DNA of 64,000 bases, from positions 124,001 to 188,000 of the forward strand of contig NZ_AP012322.1 in the NCBI RefSeq assembly GCF_001025155.1, given 5' to 3'. Of the stretch, positions 36,871 through 46,277 are shown piece by piece. The notes below the pieces were generated by a model, which saw nothing but the letters and a program-made list of their open reading frames with translations, was not told the origin of the DNA and ran no database searches. The position numbers were made by a program, and so were the translations under genes. How positions within the stretch are numbered: position 1 is the stretch's first letter; the number at the start of each line of letters is the position of its first letter. The stretch is from Bifidobacterium angulatum DSM 20098 = JCM 7096 (lineage in GTDB: Bacteria; Actinomycetota; Actinomycetes; Actinomycetales; Bifidobacteriaceae).

Positions 36871-37500
36871 CTAGTCGCCGATTCTGTTCGTGCCGAACAC
36901 CTGTTGGAAGCTGGGGCCCTTCTCGCTCAGCTCGGCCTCGAACTCGCCCGCCCACCTGCTGAACGGTCTTGCGGCCAGGCTTTCGTTGCTGAACCGTGGC
37001 TGGTCGGTGACTTCGGTCAGGCAGAATTTCGGAATCGTCAGGTTCGTCACCGGCCCGCTGCGCGCGGCCTCCGCCACGATAAGCGGTGCATTCGTCGCGC
37101 CGAACACGTCCACGTTCCAGCCGTCCTCGGCGATCCACACGGAATAGCGGTTCTTGATGACCGTATCGCCGCCGCGCGTGATCAATTCCGCGGCGATGCG
37201 GGTATCGATTTCCATCTCCTTCTCATACCGTGTTCCCAGCGATGCCGGCCCCTTCACCGTCACATACGCGTGGGAGAACTCGTCACGGTAGTCGTGCAGC
37301 ACATCGATGGGGTAGGTGTCGCAATCCATGGTGAGGCTGATGCTGTTGGAAGTGAGTCGCACGCGCAGCACGTAGTTGCCGGAATGCACGTAATAGCTTT
37401 GGATGACGAGCTTTGGGGGATTATCTCTGCGATATTCGGCGGGCAGCGCATGGCAGAAGAAGCGCCGCTCGTATTGGAAATCATTCGTTGGCTCGGACAT
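36871..37500 (-). CDS. CYTH-domain protein with altered metal motif
   Basis: A 209-aa cytoplasmic protein with a CYTH (triphosphate tunnel) pattern: alternating charged strands such as YVLRVRLT, AYVTVKGPASLGTRYEKEMEID, VIKNRYSVWIAEDGWNVDVFGATNAPLIVAEAA, and PKFCLTEVTDQPRFSNESLAARPFSRW. The usual N-terminal ExExK reads Q-Y-E-R-R here, so two of the three signature residues are conservatively replaced. Relatives include triphosphatases and class IV adenylate cyclases; activity cannot be assigned. Single gene, upstream of the divergent tRNA-Arg. Confidence 0.78.
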   Translation of the reverse strand: MSEPTNDFQYERRFFCHALPAEYRRDNPPKLVIQSYYVHSGNYVLRVRLTSNSISLTMDCDTYPIDVLHDYRDEFSHAYVTVKGPASLGTRYEKEMEIDTRIAAELITRGGDTVIKNRYSVWIAEDGWNVDVFGATNAPLIVAEAARSGPVTNLTIPKFCLTEVTDQPRFSNESLAARPFSRWAGEFEAELSEKGPSFQQVFGTNRIGD

Positions 37501-37626
37501 AATTCAAGTCTAGACGGTTTTGTTGCGAGCAATGCGGCGATTATGGCGTTATATGGCGCAATGCGCGCGGTGCCGTGTCCGTGGCGGAGGTTTTCGTTCA
37601 GATGGTGTAGAGTGGGGGAGTTGCTT

Positions 37627-37699
37627 GGGTTTGTAGCTCAGTGGATAGAGCGTCTGTCTCCGGAACAGAAGGTCGTGGGTTCGATCCCCATCAAGCCCA
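37627..37699 (+). tRNA. tRNA-Arg (CCG)
   Basis: A 73-nt cloverleaf. The acceptor GGGTTTG pairs with CAAGCCC. The anticodon stem TCTGT/ACAGA closes the loop CTCCGGA with anticodon CCG. TTCGATC forms the T loop. The CCA end is not fully encoded (A then CCG). Confidence 0.95.
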
Positions 37700-37704
37700 C
37701 CGGT

Positions 37705-37736
37705 AGGGTTCCAGCCATTCGGCTGGAGCCCTTTTT
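37705..37736 (+). terminator. Terminator after tRNA-Arg
   Basis: A 12-bp stem with one G-U pair (37705-37716 with 37721-37732), tetraloop ATTC, then TTTT. Confidence 0.9.
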
Positions 37737-37924
37737 CATGCGCGAGGTCCTGCAGGCGTGTGCACGATATGCGTGCGGCTCCGCAGCGGCCGGATTGCGG
37801 TCAGGGATGGCACGCGTGCGAGGGGAGCAAGTAGACTGCTGGGAAAGACGGACGGCATTGATTGCCGGACGAAGCTTACGGCACGCGTGCACAGGCGCAT
37901 GCCCCGAATCGCAAGGAGCGTACA

Positions 37925-38314
37925 ATGAACGAATCTCTTGAAGCAGTGGCAACCACCCAGGCGCCGGCCGCATTGGGCGCATACAGTCAGGGCGTGAAGG
38001 CGAACGGCTTCGTATTCGTCTCCGGCCAGCTGGGCATCGACCCGTCCACCGGCGAACTGGCCGGTGCGACCGCAGGCGAGCAGGCGGCGCAGGCGCTGAA
38101 GAACATCAAGAACATCCTCGATGCCGCAGGCAGCAGCCTCGACAAGGTCGTTCGCGCCACCATCTACATGAAGAACGTCGATGATTTCCACGAGGTCGAC
38201 ACCGTGTACGCTCAGACCTTCACCGGTTCCGTCAAGCCTGCCCGTGTGGCCTTCGGCGGCAACAACATTCCGAAGGGTGCGCTCGTCGAGATCGACGCCA
38301 TCGCCGTGCAGTGA
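37925..38314 (+). CDS. ridA: RidA-family enamine/imine deaminase
   Basis: A 129-aa trimeric enzyme that hydrolyses reactive 2-aminoacrylate-type enamines produced by PLP enzymes. Family features: GAYSQGVKANGFVFVSGQLGIDPSTGEL at the N-terminus, the active-site Arg in VVRATIYMKNVDDF, and the C-terminal PARVAFGGNNIPKGALVEIDAIAV (the Cys often seen here is a Gly). SD AAGGAG precedes ATG 37925. Single gene with its own terminator. Confidence 0.93.
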   Translation: MNESLEAVATTQAPAALGAYSQGVKANGFVFVSGQLGIDPSTGELAGATAGEQAAQALKNIKNILDAAGSSLDKVVRATIYMKNVDDFHEVDTVYAQTFTGSVKPARVAFGGNNIPKGALVEIDAIAVQ

Positions 38315-38376
38315 CGATTGCGATGATCGCAGCACAGTGACATTGGTCCCGGTTTCGTCCGGGTCTAATCCGTCTG

Positions 38377-38409
38377 GCCCCGTGTGAAGTTGATTCCCAC
38401 GGGGCTTTT
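38377..38409 (+). terminator. Terminator after ridA
   Basis: GCCCCGTG / CACGGGGC stem followed by TTTT. Confidence 0.85.
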
Positions 38410-38552
38410 GCGTGCCGCCACAGGTGCACGATAATCCGAATACTGCCCCATGCGAGGGCTTCGCGTACCCGCATACCGTATAGTTGCCCCTTGGATGCGC
38501 GTGCCGGAACGGTCGCATCCATCACAGCATCGCGGGCAAGGAGCATATACGA

Positions 38553-40049
38553 ATGACCGTGCAATCGGACAATGAACGCAGACGGCCTGAAACGGCGGGG
38601 GAGTCAAGCGTGACGGAAACAATGGAATCCGCGCAAACGACGGGAACCGCGGGAACGGAAGTAACGGACGAGCAGGGCGGCCTTGAACGCAAGATGAGCG
38701 CCCGCCACCTGACCATGATCTCCCTGGGCGGCGTAATCGGCACAGGCCTGTTCCTCAGCTCCGGCTACACCATTCACCAAGCCGGGCCATTCGGTGCGAT
38801 CCTCGCCTACGGCATCGGCTCGCTGCTCGTATATTTCATCATGCTGAGCTTGGGCGAGTTGTCTGTGGCCATGCCCTACGCCGGTAGCTTCCACCTGTAC
38901 GCCAAACGATTCATCGGCCCCGGCACCGCGTTCACCATCGCCGTGCTCTACTGGCTGAACTGGGCTGTGGCGCTCGCCTCCGAATTCACCGCGGCGGGCC
39001 TGCTCATGCAACGATGGTTCCCCGATTCTCCCGCATGGATATGGTCTGCGGTGTTCATCGTCGTGGTGTTCCTGCTCAATATTCTTTCCGTACGCTTGTA
39101 CGGTGAATCGGAATTCTGGTTCGCCAGCATCAAGGTGATTGCCATCATCGCGTTCATCGTGGTCGGCCTGTTCGCAATCTTCGGCATCATCCCCATCAAG
39201 GGCTACAGCCATGCGCCGCTTTTCGGCAACTTCGTTTCCGAAGGCTTGCTGCCGAACGGCATCATCCCGATCTTCTCCACCCTGCTCACCGTGGTGTTCG
39301 CCTTCTCCGGCACCGAAGTCGTGGGCGTGGCCGCGGGCGAAACCAAGGACCCGCAGAAGGCCATCCCCAAGGCCGTGCACACCACCGTGCTGCGTCTGGC
39401 CATCTTCTTCATCGGTTCCATCGCTGTGATGTCCGCGCTCATCCCGTGGCAGAAAGCCGGCGTCGACACCAGCCCGTTCGTGCTCGTCTTCCAGTCCATC
39501 GGCATGCCGTTCGCCGGCGACATCATGAACTTCGTGGTGCTCACCGCAGTGCTGTCCGCCGCGAACTCCGGCCTGTACGTGTGCTCGCGCATGGTCTGGT
39601 CGCTCGCCAAGGAGCATATGATCCCGTCCGCGCTCGCCAAAACCAATTTCCATGGCGTGCCGGTGTTCGCCGTGCTGTTCAGCATGGCAGGCAGCCTGCT
39701 CGCCCTGCTGTCGTCCGTGGTGGCCGCGTCGACCGTGTATCTTGCGCTGGTCGCCGTGTCCGGCTTGGCCACGCTCGTGGTGTGGGCGTCGGTATCCGTA
39801 TGCCATATGCTCTTCCGCAAGCGTTGGATCAGTGAAGGTCATAGCGTGAGTGAACTGCGCTACAAGGCTCCCGGCTACCCGTTCGTGCCGATCGCCGCGA
39901 TTGTGATGTGCGTCGGTGCGCTGGTGCTCGTGGTGCTCGACCCGTCGCAGCGTTCGACCCTGCTGTACATGATTCCGTTCGTCGCGTTGTGTTACGTGGC
40001 CTACTACGCTTCCGAAGCGTGGCGTCGCCGCAGGAACGGCAAGCGCTGA
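38553..40049 (+). CDS. Amino-acid permease (APC superfamily, LysP-like)
   Basis: A 498-aa inner-membrane amino-acid:proton symporter with 12 predicted helices. The first helix has ISLGGVIGTGLFLSSG, the typical APC substrate-backbone motif. Helix 3-5 and 8 regions (YWLNWAVALASEFTAAG, FAFSGTEVVGVAAGETKDPQKAIPKAV, VLTAVLSAANSGLYVCSRMVWSLA) most resemble LysP/AAT family members, so a cationic amino acid is a plausible but unproven substrate. It has a hydrophilic N-terminal tail of about 50 residues. ATG 38553 is chosen over an upstream in-frame ATG at 38484; GGAG lies 7-10 bases before it. Confidence 0.85.
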   Translation: MTVQSDNERRRPETAGESSVTETMESAQTTGTAGTEVTDEQGGLERKMSARHLTMISLGGVIGTGLFLSSGYTIHQAGPFGAILAYGIGSLLVYFIMLSLGELSVAMPYAGSFHLYAKRFIGPGTAFTIAVLYWLNWAVALASEFTAAGLLMQRWFPDSPAWIWSAVFIVVVFLLNILSVRLYGESEFWFASIKVIAIIAFIVVGLFAIFGIIPIKGYSHAPLFGNFVSEGLLPNGIIPIFSTLLTVVFAFSGTEVVGVAAGETKDPQKAIPKAVHTTVLRLAIFFIGSIAVMSALIPWQKAGVDTSPFVLVFQSIGMPFAGDIMNFVVLTAVLSAANSGLYVCSRMVWSLAKEHMIPSALAKTNFHGVPVFAVLFSMAGSLLALLSSVVAASTVYLALVAVSGLATLVVWASVSVCHMLFRKRWISEGHSVSELRYKAPGYPFVPIAAIVMCVGALVLVVLDPSQRSTLLYMIPFVALCYVAYYASEAWRRRRNGKR

Positions 40050-40189
40050 ACCTGCGCTGAATCTCACCGCCGGATCGGCACAACCCGCGTAATCCGTGAT
40101 TTCACCCCTCCCTTTCCCTCCACTCGGGCGTATGTTCCACGCCTTGAAGCGAAGCGGAATCGGAGGGGTGATTCTGTCTGCGCGCTCGG

Positions 40190-40195
40190 TAGACT
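40190..40195 (+). promoter_or_regulatory. -10 element of a probable leaderless argS promoter
   Basis: TAGACT ends seven bases before ATG 40203. A GGAGGA directly abuts the ATG, too close to act as an SD. Confidence 0.45.
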
Positions 40196-40202
40196 TGGAG
40201 GA

Positions 40203-41993
40203 ATGAGTCCAGAAGCGCTTAGTGAACTGATTTTCAACATCGTCAACGACCTTGTGAACGAAGGCAAGGCCGGTACGTTAACCGCAGATCTTATCCCCCC
40301 GCAGGCCAAGTTCGCCGTGATGCGTCCGAAGGACCGCGCGCACGGCGATTGGGCATCCAACGCCGCCATGCAGCTGGCCAAGAAGGCCGGCATGAAGCCG
40401 CGTGACTTCGCCGAACTGTTCGCCGCCGAACTTGTCAAGGCTGACGGCATCAAGTCCGTCGAGGTGGCCGGCCCCGGCTTCATCAACATCGTGCTCGACT
40501 CCGCTTCTGCCGCAGCCGTGGTGGATGCCGTGCTCGAAGCCGGCAGCGCCTACGGCAAGAACGATCACCTCGGTGGCGAAACCCTGAACCTCGAATTCGT
40601 CTCCGCCAACCCGACCGGTCCGATCCATATCGGCGGCACCCGTTGGGCCGCAGTCGGCGACTCCATGGCCCGCGTGCTTGAAGCCAACGGCGCCAAAGTG
40701 GTGCGCGAATACTACTTCAACGATCACGGCGAGCAGATCAACCGTTTCGCCAAGTCCCTCGTGGCCGCCGCACATGGCGAAACCACGCCGATCGACGGCT
40801 ACAAGGGCGCCTACATCGACGAGATCGCACAGCGTGTGATCGACGAGGCCACGGCGGACGGTGTTGACATTCTGAACCTGCCGCGCGTGGACGGCGGCTC
40901 CGACGAGAACGGCGAGCCTCTGGGCGAGGGCGATTCCGAACAGCGCGAAGAGTTCCGCAAGCGCGCCGTGCCGATGATGTTCGACGAGATCCAGAAGTCC
41001 ATGAAGAACTTCCGCGTCAACTTCGACGTGTGGTTCCACGAGAACAGCCTGTACTCCGATGGCGAAGTCGACAAGGCCATCGCCGATCTGCGTGAACGCG
41101 GCGACATCTTCGAAAAGGACGGCGCCACCTGGTTCGCCTCCACCAAGCATGGCGACGACAAGGACCGCGTGATCATCAAATCCGACGGCAACTACGCATA
41201 CTTCGCCGCCGACATCGCCTACTACCGCAACAAGCGCCACCGCGAGGTCAACCCGGCCGACGTGGCCATCTACATGCTTGGCGCCGACCATCACGGCTAC
41301 ATCGGCCGCATGATGGCCATGTGCGAGGCGTTCGGCGACAAGCCGGGCGAGAACATGCAGATCCTCATCGGCCAGCTGGTCAACGTGATGAAGGACGGCA
41401 AGGCCGTGCGCATGTCGAAGCGCGCCGGCAACGTCGTCACCATCGACGATCTGACCGACGCCATCGGCGTGGATGCCTCCCGCTACTCGCTGGCACGCAC
41501 CGACTACAACTCCCCGGTCGACATCGACCTGAACCTGCTGGCCTCGCATTCCAACGAGAACCCGGTGTACTACGTGCAGTATGCGCACGCACGCTCCTGC
41601 AACGTGGATCGCAATGCCGCAACCGCCGGCATCACCTACGAAGGCGCCGACCTGAGCCTGCTCGACACCCCGGCGGACGGCGAAGTGCTCGCCGCACTGG
41701 CACAGTGGCCCGCCCTGCTTCGCGAAGCAGGCGACCTGCGTGCCCCGCACCGCGTGGCGCATTATCTGGAGGATCTTGCCGCCACCTACCACAAGTGGTA
41801 CAACGTCGAACGCGTGGTGCCGATGGAACTCACCGATCCGGAAGCGCGCGGCGAGGAGGCGGAAGCACTGCGCATCGCCAAGGCTCCGGAACCGGCACGC
41901 GCCGCCGCACGACTCAAACTCAACGATGCCGTCAAAACCGTCATCGCCGAAGGCCTCGACCTGCTCGGCTGCGCCGCTCCGGAAAAGATGTGA
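40203..41993 (+). CDS. argS: Arginyl-tRNA synthetase
   Basis: A class I synthetase of 596 aa. It has the N-terminal Add-1 domain with MRPKDRAHGDWASNAAMQLAKKAG, the HIGH-like motif in SANPTGPIHIGGTRWAAVGD (HIGG), LGADHHGYIGRM, and the degenerate KMSKS as RMSKRAGN. The C-terminal DALR anticodon-binding domain ends at LDLLGCAAPEKM. lysA starts seven bases after its stop codon, so the two are probably co-transcribed, as in other actinobacteria (argS-lysA-hom order). Confidence 0.96.
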   Translation: MSPEALSELIFNIVNDLVNEGKAGTLTADLIPPQAKFAVMRPKDRAHGDWASNAAMQLAKKAGMKPRDFAELFAAELVKADGIKSVEVAGPGFINIVLDSASAAAVVDAVLEAGSAYGKNDHLGGETLNLEFVSANPTGPIHIGGTRWAAVGDSMARVLEANGAKVVREYYFNDHGEQINRFAKSLVAAAHGETTPIDGYKGAYIDEIAQRVIDEATADGVDILNLPRVDGGSDENGEPLGEGDSEQREEFRKRAVPMMFDEIQKSMKNFRVNFDVWFHENSLYSDGEVDKAIADLRERGDIFEKDGATWFASTKHGDDKDRVIIKSDGNYAYFAADIAYYRNKRHREVNPADVAIYMLGADHHGYIGRMMAMCEAFGDKPGENMQILIGQLVNVMKDGKAVRMSKRAGNVVTIDDLTDAIGVDASRYSLARTDYNSPVDIDLNLLASHSNENPVYYVQYAHARSCNVDRNAATAGITYEGADLSLLDTPADGEVLAALAQWPALLREAGDLRAPHRVAHYLEDLAATYHKWYNVERVVPMELTDPEARGEEAEALRIAKAPEPARAAARLKLNDAVKTVIAEGLDLLGCAAPEKM

Positions 41994-41999
41994 TCACGT

Positions 42000-43589
42000 A
42001 TGGCAGTCACCCCGATCTGGCCTGAAGCCAGCGCCATCAACGAAAACGGCGAAATCACCTTCCATGGGCGCACCGCGGAAAGCCTGCTCGGCGAGTTCGG
42101 CTCGCCGCTGTACCTCATCGACACCGACGAAGTGCGTCAACGCGCCGAACGATTCGTCCGCGCCGCGGCCAGCGCCTTCGACAACACCGTCACCCATGTG
42201 AGCTTCGCCGGCAAAGCGTTCCTCAGCAAGGAGATCTGCCGCATCGTCACCGGCGCGGGCATGCTCATCGACACCTGCTCCATGGGCGAGATGCGCATCG
42301 CGCTCGCAGCCGGTGTACCCGGTCGCAGGCTGGTGCTGCACGGCAACAACAAATCCGATGAGGAGATCGCGCTCGCCATCGAACAGGGCTTTGCCAAAAT
42401 CGTCATCGACGAGCCGAACGAGCCGGCGCGCATCGCGCAGATCGCACGCAAGATGGGCAAGCGCGCCCGCGTCATGCTGCGCGTAACCTCCGGTATCCAC
42501 GCCGGTGGCCACGAGTTCATCTCCACCGCGCACGAGGATCAGAAGTTTGGCGTCTCGCTGCTTCCGGCCGGTGCCGACACCTCCAAACTCGACGTGCTGG
42601 ACGATCTGACCGATGTCACGCCGGCAGGCTCCAACGCGCGTCTTGCCGATAATGGCGGCGCCGCGAAGAACGATGGCGCAGGCACGGAACGCCAGCTGCA
42701 GTACGACATCAAATACCCGTACGACCTAAGCCACGAGAAGGTATCCGAAGGCGATCGCAAGCTTGCCGATGCCATGACCATGGTGGCGGACGGCCCGGCG
42801 CTCGCCGTGCTCAAGGAGATCTACCGGCATCAGGATGTGCTCGAACTGGTCGGCGTGCATTCGCATATCGGCTCCAACATCCACGATGCCGACGCGTTCA
42901 TCCAGGCCGCCAAGCGCATGATGCTGCTGCGTAAGACCTTCTATGCCACCGATGCCTATACATTGCCGGAAGTCGATCTGGGCGGCGGGTACTCCGTGGC
43001 CTACACCGATGGCGAGGATTCGATGGACATTGATGCGGAGCTTGGCCGTCTGTCCCAGGCCGTGTCGTCCATCAACCGTGCGCTTGGCATGCCGGCGCCG
43101 GTCATCTCCTTCGAGCCCGGGCGTTGGATTGTGGCTCCTGCGGGGGTGACGCTGTACCGCGTCGGCACCGTCAAGCCGGTCCAGTTGAGCGGCGACGCCA
43201 CAGACAAGGCCGGCAACCCGGTCACCGAACGCGTGTATGTGTCCGTCGACGGTGGCATGAGCGACAACATCCGTCCGGCGCTGTACGGTGCCGATTACGC
43301 GGTGAAACTGGCGAATCGCAAGGGTTCCGATGAGACCAAGCTCTCCCGTGTGGTGGGTATGCACTGCGAATCCGGCGACATCATCGTGCACGAATGCCAG
43401 CTTCCCGCCGATATCAAGCGTGGCGATGTGCTCGCCGTGCCGGTTACCGGCGCATACGGCCGCACCATGGCCAGCAACTACAATCAGGCGTTGATCCCGG
43501 CGGTTGTGGGCGTATCCGAGGCGGGTGCGCATGTGATGATCCGTCGTCAGACCATCGACGACCTGCTGGGCTGGGACGTCAGCGAATAA
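42000..43589 (+). CDS. lysA: Diaminopimelate decarboxylase
   Basis: A PLP enzyme making L-lysine from meso-DAP. The PLP Lys is in HVSFAGKAFLSKEI, the glycine-rich phosphate loop in DLGGGYSVAY, and the active-site Cys in VGMHCESGD. At 529 aa it is long for the family. An extra segment of about 45 residues (about 194-240, TSKLDVLDDLTDVTPAGSN and following Gly/Ala/Asp-rich sequence) interrupts the barrel between FGVSL and the strand leading to GVHSHIGSNI. It follows argS by six bases; a weak hairpin ends it at 43667. Confidence 0.94.
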   Translation: MAVTPIWPEASAINENGEITFHGRTAESLLGEFGSPLYLIDTDEVRQRAERFVRAAASAFDNTVTHVSFAGKAFLSKEICRIVTGAGMLIDTCSMGEMRIALAAGVPGRRLVLHGNNKSDEEIALAIEQGFAKIVIDEPNEPARIAQIARKMGKRARVMLRVTSGIHAGGHEFISTAHEDQKFGVSLLPAGADTSKLDVLDDLTDVTPAGSNARLADNGGAAKNDGAGTERQLQYDIKYPYDLSHEKVSEGDRKLADAMTMVADGPALAVLKEIYRHQDVLELVGVHSHIGSNIHDADAFIQAAKRMMLLRKTFYATDAYTLPEVDLGGGYSVAYTDGEDSMDIDAELGRLSQAVSSINRALGMPAPVISFEPGRWIVAPAGVTLYRVGTVKPVQLSGDATDKAGNPVTERVYVSVDGGMSDNIRPALYGADYAVKLANRKGSDETKLSRVVGMHCESGDIIVHECQLPADIKRGDVLAVPVTGAYGRTMASNYNQALIPAVVGVSEAGAHVMIRRQTIDDLLGWDVSE

Positions 43590-43666
43590 CGGCAGGTCTG
43601 CGAGCCGTTGTATCCCCTTCGCGGGCTGTTGCGGCATGCTGCGAACAACGTGGCGATAGACAAAGG

Positions 43667-43703
43667 CCGTCGTGCTGCTCCGATTCGTGGAACGGCACGG
43701 CGG
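43667..43703 (+). terminator. Possible terminator/attenuator between lysA and hom
   Basis: An 11-bp stem with two G-U pairs (43667-43677 with 43693-43703), no clear T tract. A TAGAAT -10 follows at 43723-43728 for hom. Confidence 0.4.
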
Positions 43704-43775
43704 TCTCGTCATATTGCGTTCGTAGAATGAACACGAGTCGCGCATGCGCAAGCACAGAAAGGTTAAGGGCTCACA

Positions 43776-45092
43776 GTGGCAAACGAGAACGAAACCCCCA
43801 TCCGCGTCGGGCTTTTGGGCGCCGGCACCGTCGGATCGCAGACCGCACGTCTGATCGTCGAGCAGAAGGACGAACTGACCGCACGTATCGGTCGTCCGAT
43901 TGAACTCACCGGCGTCGCCTGCCTTGATCCGGCGGAAACCGACCCCTTCCCGTGGATCGACAAGTCCATCGTCACCACCGACACCATGTCCGTGGCCACG
44001 AACAGCGACATCGTGATCGAACTGATCGGCGGCACCGGCGTCGCCCGCAAGTTCGTACTCGCCGCCATCGAATCCGGCGCTTCCGTCGTCACCGCCAACA
44101 AGGCCCTGCTGGCCAAGTACGGTCCGGAACTGTACGCCGCCGCCGAAGCCAAGGGCGTCGATATCTACTTCGAAGCGGCTGTGGGCGGTGCGATCCCGTT
44201 CCTGCGCCCGTTGCGTGAATCCCTCGTCGGCGACAAGGTGACCAGCATGCTGGGCATCGTCAACGGCACCACCAACTACATTCTCGACGAGATGACCACC
44301 AAGGGCCTCGACTTCGACGATGTACTCAAGGACGCGCAGGCCAAGGGTTATGCCGAAGCTGATCCGACCGGCGACATCGAAGGCTACGATGCCGCCAACA
44401 AGGCCGCCATCATGGCCACCCTCGGCTTCCACACCTCCGTCACCATCGACGACGTTTCCGTCGAAGGCATCACCAAGATCACCGCCGACGATATTGCCGC
44501 GGCCACCGCCGAGCACAAGGTCATCAAGCTGCTCGCCGTCGTGGAGAACGGCGATGAGGGCGTGTCCGCACGCGTCTACCCGGCGCTCATCTCCGAAACC
44601 CATCCGCTGGCCAGCGTGCACGGCTCCTTCAACGCCGTGTTCGTCAAGGCCGAGGCCGCCGACGACCTCATGTTCTACGGTCGCGGCGCAGGCGGCGCTC
44701 CGACCGCTTCCGCCGTGGTGGGCGACGTGGTCACCGTGGCCCGTCATATCGCCGCAGGCTGCACCGGCCCGTCCATCCCGCTGTACAAGGATCTGAAGAA
44801 GGCTCCGATCGAGGCGTCCAAGGCCGCGTTCGCCGTGCGCTTCCTCATTCACGACAAGCCGGGCGTGCTGGCCGCCATCGCCGCCGAATTCGCCAAGCGC
44901 GGCGTATCCATCAACGGTGTGAACCAGGATCTTAAGCCGTCCGTCACCGATCCGGGCTATGACGGTGAGATTCAGCAGCTGCGTCTGGTCACGCACCTGA
45001 CCGATGAGGTCACTTTGCGTGAGACCGTAGAAGCCGTGCAGGGGCTTGATTTCGTTGCCGGCGAACCGTCCATTCTGCGAGTGCTTGACTGA
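43776..45092 (+). CDS. hom: Homoserine dehydrogenase
   Basis: A 438-aa NAD(P)H-dependent enzyme reducing aspartate semialdehyde to homoserine, precursor of Thr and Met. The N-terminal Rossmann motif is VGLLGAGTVGSQTARL, the catalytic region YFEAAVGGAIPFLRPLRESL...NGTTNYIL, and the substrate helix AYAEADPTGDIEG-like segment is present. A C-terminal ACT domain (RFLIHDKPGVLAAIAAEFAKRGVSI) indicates threonine feedback control. GTG start with AAGGG seven bases upstream. Its stop overlaps the thrB ATG. Confidence 0.96.
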   Translation: MANENETPIRVGLLGAGTVGSQTARLIVEQKDELTARIGRPIELTGVACLDPAETDPFPWIDKSIVTTDTMSVATNSDIVIELIGGTGVARKFVLAAIESGASVVTANKALLAKYGPELYAAAEAKGVDIYFEAAVGGAIPFLRPLRESLVGDKVTSMLGIVNGTTNYILDEMTTKGLDFDDVLKDAQAKGYAEADPTGDIEGYDAANKAAIMATLGFHTSVTIDDVSVEGITKITADDIAAATAEHKVIKLLAVVENGDEGVSARVYPALISETHPLASVHGSFNAVFVKAEAADDLMFYGRGAGGAPTASAVVGDVVTVARHIAAGCTGPSIPLYKDLKKAPIEASKAAFAVRFLIHDKPGVLAAIAAEFAKRGVSINGVNQDLKPSVTDPGYDGEIQQLRLVTHLTDEVTLRETVEAVQGLDFVAGEPSILRVLD

Positions 45093-46081
45093 TGAAGCCG
45101 ATTTGCAATCGCGTCCATGTGAGCGTGCCGGCGACCAGCGCGAATCTGGGTTCGGGATTCGACACCGTCGGTCTGGCGCTCGACTATCACGACGAGCTCG
45201 TCTTCACGCTGAACGAGGATCCTTCGGACGGTGTCGCGCATGTCATCATCCATGGCGAAGGCGAGGATACGCTGCCACGCGATGAAACGCATCTGGTGGT
45301 GTCCACGTTCCGCCGTGCCTGTGCCACCTTTGGGCTGGGTAATCTCGGTTTCACGCTTGAAGCCACGAACAATATTCCGCAGGCGCGTGGCATGGGCTCT
45401 TCCGCAGAGGCCATTGTCGCGGGCATTGCAGCGGCCGCCGCGTTCGCGCAGGATGGCGAGTTGAATCGTGCCGCCATTTTCGACATGGCCGCGCATTTCG
45501 AAGGTCATCCGGATAATGTTGCGCCGGCGGTGTTCGGTGGGCTTACGGTGAGCTGGGATTTCGAAATGCCCGAGGGCGTCGGTTCCGTGCCGGTTCCCGG
45601 TGGCGATCCGTTGCATGGTGGTTTCCATACGGTCAACTATCCGGTCGATCCAGCCGTGACCGCGGCCGTGTTCGTGCCGGATTACGAGCTGTCTACGGAG
45701 AAAGCGCGTGAGGCGCTGCCGAAGGAAATCGCATACCGCGATGCGATCTACAACGTGTCGCGAGTCGGACTGCTGCCCGCAGCCATGAATCCGGTCGACG
45801 GCGTCGAGCCGAATGCGCTGATGTACGTGGCTACGCAAGACAAGTTGCATCAGCAGTATCGTGCGCCGCTCATGCAGCCGTCCACCGATCTGATCGCGCT
45901 GTTCCGCTCCCATGGGTATGCGGCCGCCGTCTCCGGTGCCGGCCCATGCGTGCTGGTATTGCACTACGGTGACGCCCGCGATGCCATCGACCAGGTGGCC
46001 GCCGAGCAGCTCGCCTCCGGGCATTGGAACGTGCTGCATCTGCCGATTAACACCAAGGGTGTTGAAGTGGAACGCAGCTGA
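45092..46081 (+). CDS. thrB: Homoserine kinase
   Basis: A 329-aa GHMP kinase phosphorylating homoserine for threonine synthesis. The N-terminal segment VSVPATSANLGSGFDTVGLALDYHDEL and the ATP loop ARGMGSSAEAIVAGIAAAAAF are diagnostic; motif 3 is AVSGAGPCVLVL. ATG overlaps the hom stop (TGATG), so synthesis of the two is coupled. thrC is not in the window. Confidence 0.96.
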   Translation: MKPICNRVHVSVPATSANLGSGFDTVGLALDYHDELVFTLNEDPSDGVAHVIIHGEGEDTLPRDETHLVVSTFRRACATFGLGNLGFTLEATNNIPQARGMGSSAEAIVAGIAAAAAFAQDGELNRAAIFDMAAHFEGHPDNVAPAVFGGLTVSWDFEMPEGVGSVPVPGGDPLHGGFHTVNYPVDPAVTAAVFVPDYELSTEKAREALPKEIAYRDAIYNVSRVGLLPAAMNPVDGVEPNALMYVATQDKLHQQYRAPLMQPSTDLIALFRSHGYAAAVSGAGPCVLVLHYGDARDAIDQVAAEQLASGHWNVLHLPINTKGVEVERS

Positions 46082-46097
46082 TTTGCATTCCGTTCTC

Positions 46098-46140
46098 AAC
46101 AGGGTCTTCCGTCCATCCGGATGGAAGACCCTGTTCGTTT
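46098..46140 (+). terminator. Terminator of the hom-thrB operon
   Basis: A 17-bp stem (one G-U pair; 46098-46114 with 46119-46135), tetraloop ATCC, then CGTTT. Confidence 0.8.
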
Positions 46141-46277
46141 CGTCCGGATGCTTCGTCTAGGCGTTCCATCAGGGGAGTGCGTCGCCCGGCCTTGCGGTGC
46201 CGCGTGCGCTATGCTGTGCTCAGCAACAGCTTCCGGGAACGACGGTTTCGGGAACAACGATAGAGGAGTTCGACACC

